Of a stretch of DNA of 9,619 nt, positions 7,356 through 9,619 are shown piece after piece (positions within the stretch are counted from its first letter, which is position 1; every line of letters starts with the position of its first letter). The DNA is from Polaromonas sp. GTDB taxonomy: Bacteria > Pseudomonadota > Gammaproteobacteria > Burkholderiales > Burkholderiaceae_C. The notes beneath the pieces are model-generated. The model was not told the DNA's origin. It worked only from the letters and a program-made list of their open reading frames with translations, and did not search any database. The stretch spans positions 1-9,619 of the forward strand of contig JABMMH010000022.1 in NCBI GenBank assembly GCA_013205645.1, written 5' to 3'. The position numbers and the translations under genes were made by a program.

Positions 7356-7360
7356 CATCT

Positions 7361-8011
7361 ATGAAGAAACTCAATAAATTGGCAGTGTTGTTCGCTTCCG
7401 TAGCGCTTGTGACCGCTGCAGGTGCTCAATCCGTTGACAACTGGCGCAATGGCAGCGGCGATCTCAATTGGAAAAACGGTGCTGGCGACCTCTGCTGGCG
7501 CGGTGCCAATTGGACCCCTGCTACTGCTGCCAAAGGTTGCGATGGTGCGATTGTTCCAGCTGCTCCTGTTGCTGTGGTTGCTCCTGCGCCTAAGGCCGCA
7601 CCAGCGCCTGTTGCCAAACCAGCGCCTGCAGCCGTTGTTCCAGCCGTTGCTGCGACCAAAGTGACTTACGCTGCTGATGCTTTCTTTGACTTCGACAAGT
7701 CGGCTCTGAAGCCAGAAGGCCGCGCCAAGTTGGACGACCTGATCGGCAAGATCAAGGGCATCAACCTGGAAGTCATCATCGCTGTGGGTCACACTGACTC
7801 TGTTGGCAGCAACAAGTACAACCAGAAGCTGTCTGTCAAGCGTTCAGAGTCTGTCAAGGCTTACTTGGTGTCTAAAGGCATTGAGAAAAACCGCGTTTAC
7901 ACCGAAGGCAAAGGCGAGACACAGCCCGTCGCTGACAACAAGACTTCCGAAGGCCGTTCGAAGAACCGCCGCGTCGAAATCGAAGTTGTGGGTACACGCG
8001 CCAACAAGTAA
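7361..8011 (+). CDS. ompA: OmpA family outer-membrane/peptidoglycan-binding protein
   Basis: A 216-residue envelope protein that likely tethers the outer membrane to peptidoglycan. The signal peptide (1-22, cleavage after AGA) is followed by a short domain with a tandem motif, NWRNGSGDL then NWKNGAGDL (27-44), and two cysteines (45 and 60) that could form a disulfide. An Ala/Pro/Val-rich linker (about 63-99) leads to the OmpA C-terminal domain (about 101-211). That domain holds FFDFDKSAL and GHTDSVGSNKYNQKLSVKR; Asp146 and Arg161 have the 15-residue spacing of the pair that holds diaminopimelate. There is no eight-stranded beta-barrel, so this is not a classical OmpA porin. Alanine codons are mostly GCT and GCA, unlike the GCC/GCG-rich neighbours, as expected of a highly expressed gene. 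It is monocistronic, with its own ribosome binding site and a strong terminator. Confidence 0.93.
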   Translation: MKKLNKLAVLFASVALVTAAGAQSVDNWRNGSGDLNWKNGAGDLCWRGANWTPATAAKGCDGAIVPAAPVAVVAPAPKAAPAPVAKPAPAAVVPAVAATKVTYAADAFFDFDKSALKPEGRAKLDDLIGKIKGINLEVIIAVGHTDSVGSNKYNQKLSVKRSESVKAYLVSKGIEKNRVYTEGKGETQPVADNKTSEGRSKNRRVEIEVVGTRANK

Positions 8012-8028
8012 TCCTTCTGGATCGCTTT

Positions 8029-8057
8029 AAAAAACCGCGCTTCGGCGCGGTTTTTTT
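8029..8057. terminator. strong intrinsic terminator after ompA, probably bidirectional
   Basis: CCGCGC (8035-8040) pairs with GCGCGG (8045-8050) across a TTCG loop, the very stable C(UUCG)G tetraloop. Six A residues (8029-8034) precede the stem and seven T residues (8051-8057) follow it, so it can act on either strand. It lies 17 bases after the ompA stop and 23 bases before ubiG. Confidence 0.95.
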
Positions 8058-8067
8058 ATGTCTCAAC

Positions 8068-8073
8068 GATAAT
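8068..8073 (+). promoter_or_regulatory. candidate -10 element for ubiG
   Basis: GATAAT matches five of six -10 positions. It ends seven bases before the ubiG ATG, so transcription would start at or next to the start codon and yield a nearly leaderless mRNA. No recognisable -35 exists, because the right position lies within the terminator stem. The only Shine-Dalgarno-like AGG (8075-8077) is too close to the ATG. The alternative is read-through from ompA. Confidence 0.25.
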
Positions 8074-8080
8074 CAGGCTC

Positions 8081-8788
8081 ATGCACTCAACCGAAAACGC
8101 CGACCCCGCCGAACTGGCTAAATTCTCTGATCTAGCTCACCGTTGGTGGGATACCGAGAGCGAGTTTCGCCCCCTGCATCAAATCAACCCACTGCGTCTG
8201 ACGTGGATTGACGATTTGGTGCCGCTGAAGGGCAAGCGGGTGCTTGACATCGGTTGCGGCGGCGGCATTTTGGCCGACGCGATGGCGCGCAAAGGGGCCG
8301 AGGTGCTGGGCATCGACTTGGCCACCAAGGCGCTGCGGGTGGCGCAACTCCACGCACTTGAAGCGCAAACACAAGGCGTGACTTACCGCGAAATCAGTGC
8401 TGAAAAACTCGCAGACGAACAACCCGGCACTTTTGACGTGGTCACCTGCATGGAAATGCTGGAGCATGTGCCAGACCCTGCATCAGTGGTTCGGGCCTGC
8501 GCCACGCTGGTGAAGCCGGGTGGCCGGGTTTTCTTCTCCACCATCAACCGCAACCCCAAAGCGTTTCTGTTTGCCATCGTCGGCGCGGAATACGTGCTGA
8601 ACCTGTTGCCACGCGGCACCCACGAATTCGCCAAGTTCATCAAGCCCAGCGAGCTGGCGGCCTACGCCCGCGCTGCCGGACTTGACCTGCAACACACACG
8701 CGGCATGGAATACAACCCGCTGACGCGTCACTACTGGCTCAGCGCCAACACCAGCGTCAACTACATGCTGGCCATGCAAAAAGCATGA
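8081..8788 (+). CDS. ubiG: ubiquinone biosynthesis O-methyltransferase
   Basis: SAM-dependent enzyme that carries out both O-methylations of the ubiquinone ring, working at the inner membrane. In the 235 residues, the N-terminal DPAELAKFSDLAHRWWD (8-24) is the family's hallmark start. The class I methyltransferase fold follows, with motif I VLDIGCGGG (54-62), an acidic residue after strand beta-2 in GIDL (77-80), and the FDVVTCMEMLEHVPDP segment (118-133). The FFSTINRNPKAFLFAIVGAEY region (151-171) matches the part of UbiG linked to membrane binding. The start at 8081 gives the standard N-terminus although the ribosome binding site is poor. The gene overlaps the downstream phosphatase by four bases (ATGA, 8785-8788), so the two are probably co-translated. 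The ubiG-phosphatase pair near gyrA also occurs in Pseudomonas (from memory). Confidence 0.97.
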   Translation: MHSTENADPAELAKFSDLAHRWWDTESEFRPLHQINPLRLTWIDDLVPLKGKRVLDIGCGGGILADAMARKGAEVLGIDLATKALRVAQLHALEAQTQGVTYREISAEKLADEQPGTFDVVTCMEMLEHVPDPASVVRACATLVKPGGRVFFSTINRNPKAFLFAIVGAEYVLNLLPRGTHEFAKFIKPSELAAYARAAGLDLQHTRGMEYNPLTRHYWLSANTSVNYMLAMQKA

Positions 8789-9468
8789 ATCAGAACCGTC
8801 TTGTTTTTGATGGCATTGAAGCCGTGCTGTTTGACCTTGACGGCACCTTGGTTGACAGCGCACCTGACTTGGGCGCTGCCGCCGACAAAATGCGCACCGA
8901 CCGCGGCTTGCCTGCCCTGCCTTTGACTGATTACCGTTCGATGGCCGGTGCTGGCGCGCGCGGAATGATCAGTGTCGCGCTGGGCTTGAGCCCGCAAGAC
9001 CCGACTTTTTTGGCGCTCCGCGAAGAGTTCTTTTTGAACTACGAGGCTTGCCTGACCGAACGCACCTACGCATTTGACGGTGTTGTCGAGTTGATCAGCC
9101 AGATCGAGGGCCTTGGTTTGAAGTGGGGCGTGGTTACCAACAAGGCAGAGCGCTTTGCGTTGCCGTTGACGCGCTTCATGCCGCTGTTTGCCACCGCATC
9201 GACGGTCGTTTGCGGCGACACCACGCCGCATGCCAAACCGCATCCCGCGCCTTTGTTGGAGGCTGCGCGGCAGATGAACATTTTGCCGGAGCGCTGTTTG
9301 TACGTGGGCGATGACGAGCGCGACATCGTTGCCGGTCACGCCGCCGGCATGCCAACCGTGGCTGCAGCCTATGGCTACCTGGGCGCTGCGGGCGAAACCG
9401 ACGGCTGGAATGCCCATGCGACGATTCGATCTGCTGGTGAGCTCTTGAAATTCTTGCGAATGCCTTAA
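8785..9468 (+). CDS. HAD-family phosphatase: phosphoglycolate phosphatase (Gph) or MurNAc-6-phosphate phosphatase (MupP)
   Basis: A cytoplasmic 227-residue HAD hydrolase. Motif I is FDLDGTLVDS (16-25) with nucleophile Asp17 and acid/base Asp19. Motif II is VVTNK (Thr118), motif III includes Lys151 in AKPHP, and motif IV is YVGDDERDI (173-181). All catalytic residues are intact, and the helical cap follows motif I. Automatic annotation would say Gph, which removes phosphoglycolate made by DNA repair or oxygenation. However, MRTDRGLP (36-43), GAGARGMI (55-62), KWGVVTNK.ERFA.P, VGDDERDI and AYGYL followed by a Trp closely resemble MupP of Pseudomonas. MupP dephosphorylates N-acetylmuramic acid 6-phosphate in peptidoglycan recycling and is also encoded beside ubiG (recalled, not searched). 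I therefore leave the symbol blank. The start codon overlaps the ubiG stop, and the gene's 3' end carries the ssrA promoter candidate. Confidence 0.93.
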   Translation: MNQNRLVFDGIEAVLFDLDGTLVDSAPDLGAAADKMRTDRGLPALPLTDYRSMAGAGARGMISVALGLSPQDPTFLALREEFFLNYEACLTERTYAFDGVVELISQIEGLGLKWGVVTNKAERFALPLTRFMPLFATASTVVCGDTTPHAKPHPAPLLEAARQMNILPERCLYVGDDERDIVAGHAAGMPTVAAAYGYLGAAGETDGWNAHATIRSAGELLKFLRMP

Positions 9469-9473
9469 ACTAT
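9445..9473 (+). promoter_or_regulatory. candidate ssrA promoter overlapping the 3' end of the phosphatase gene
   Basis: TTGAAA (9445-9450, five of six -35 matches), a 17-base spacer, and AACTAT (9468-9473, three of six) place the start seven bases later, at 9481, exactly where the tmRNA acceptor stem begins. The -10 alone is weak; the positional agreement is the main support. TAAACT (9466-9471) is an alternative -10 with a 15-base spacer. Confidence 0.45.
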
Positions 9474-9528
9474 CAGGCTTGGGGCTGCATTGGTTTCGAC
9501 GTGGGTTCGGACGCGGTGTGGTGCATGT

Positions 9529-9558
9529 CGAGCTGAATGTGCTCGTTAATCTGATTCA
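9529..9558 (+). other. tmRNA pseudoknot PK1
   Basis: CGAGC (9529-9533) pairs with GCTCG (9541-9545). The loop bases TGAAT (9534-9538) pair with ATTCA (9554-9558), an H-type pseudoknot. It ends 12 bases before the resume codon, close to the spacing in E. coli tmRNA, where PK1 helps place the reading frame. Confidence 0.8.
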
Positions 9559-9570
9559 AAAAAACTAACT

Positions 9571-9603
9571 GCAAACGCCGAACGTTTCGCACTCGCGGCT
9601 TAA
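9571..9603 (+). other. ssrA: tmRNA tag reading frame, encoding ANAERFALAA
   Basis: The resume codon is GCA, and the frame GCA AAC GCC GAA CGT TTC GCA CTC GCG GCT TAA encodes ANAERFALAA. With the alanine carried by the tmRNA itself, the tag is A-ANAERFALAA. The final LAA is the ClpXP/ClpAP degron. The third encoded residue is Ala (GCC), where Asp (GAC/GAT) is usual in proteobacterial tags such as E. coli ANDENYALAA. Confidence 0.93.
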
Positions 9604-9619
9604 TTGCCCGTGAGCTTTA

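Larger units (their letters stand above)
7055..7360. other. divergent gyrA/ompA intergenic region
   Basis: This is the only stretch of about 300 bases without a gene. I see no small open reading frame with a credible ribosome binding site in it. It contains a candidate gyrA -10 element (7143-7148, minus strand), a hairpin in the gyrA leader (7108-7134), a candidate extended -10 for ompA (7259-7267), two copies of AACGCCTCG (7224-7232 and 7274-7282), and a stem-loop (7326-7340) followed by the ompA ribosome binding site (7351-7355). A short GGCC-tcggc-GGCC inverted repeat (7150-7162) and two AACCTGC copies (7135-7141, 7179-7185) are also present, without clear meaning. Confidence 0.8.
9481..9619 (+). 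ncRNA. ssrA: tmRNA (transfer-messenger RNA), 5' part
   Basis: tmRNA, with SmpB, rescues stalled ribosomes and adds a degradation tag to the unfinished protein. The start GGGGCTG (5' acceptor strand) followed by GGTTTCGACG is the conserved 5' end of tmRNA. The resume codon, a ten-codon tag frame and the first pseudoknot are all present. The rest, with the later pseudoknots and the 3' CCA end, lies outside the window. It is on the same strand as ubiG and the phosphatase and begins 12 bases after the phosphatase stop, so a read-through precursor is possible in addition to its own promoter. Confidence 0.97.

Noticed and set aside
8761..9417. 218-codon open frame on the minus strand opposite the HAD phosphatase
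   Set aside because: It lies entirely within the phosphatase, whose catalytic motifs are intact. The antisense product resembles no family and has no plausible ribosome binding site.
1..9619. Search for insertion sequences, phage genes, CRISPR repeats, toxin-antitoxin pairs or tRNAs
   Set aside because: None was seen. Every long stretch is accounted for by conserved housekeeping genes in a familiar order, so no undescribed system is claimed.

Overview
This is a chromosomal core-gene region from a moderately GC-rich betaproteobacterium, most likely a member of the Comamonadaceae (Burkholderiales). That placement is an inference. It rests on the gene order (gyrA, serC, pheA, tyrA, aroA divergent from ompA, ubiG and a HAD phosphatase), on a short OmpA-family protein whose N-terminus is a W-x-N-G-x-G-D-L repeat instead of a beta-barrel, and on a tmRNA tag ending ...ERFALAA. 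No mobile element, CRISPR array, tRNA or sign of recent transfer was seen.

Minus strand, bases 7054 down to 1: one tightly packed gene train, read right to left as gyrA (DNA gyrase A), a secreted DUF2059 protein, serC (phosphoserine aminotransferase), pheA (chorismate mutase/prephenate dehydratase), tyrA (prephenate/arogenate dehydrogenase) and aroA (EPSP synthase, cut by the window edge). Two junctions are 4-base ATGA overlaps and the others are gaps of 23, 11 and 2 bases, so the six genes are probably one operon with translational coupling. aroA supplies the shikimate pathway upstream of chorismate, pheA and tyrA split chorismate towards Phe and Tyr, and serC makes serine and serves PLP synthesis.

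Divergent intergenic region, 7055 to 7360: about 300 bases holding candidate promoters for both directions, a hairpin followed by a T-run in the gyrA leader, a 9-base direct repeat at 50-base spacing, and a stem-loop just upstream of the ompA ribosome binding site.

Plus strand, 7361 to 9619: ompA ends at a strong UUCG-loop terminator. Then come ubiG (ubiquinone O-methyltransferase) and, overlapping it by 4 bases, a HAD phosphatase that would usually be called gph but closely resembles MupP of peptidoglycan recycling. The tmRNA gene ssrA follows 12 bases after the phosphatase stop and runs off the window. Its resume codon, tag frame and first pseudoknot can all be read.

No convincing undescribed system is present. 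The best leads are the altered tmRNA tag (Ala where Asp is usual), the gph/mupP identity question, the coupled DUF2059 gene between gyrA and serC, and the gyrA leader hairpin.
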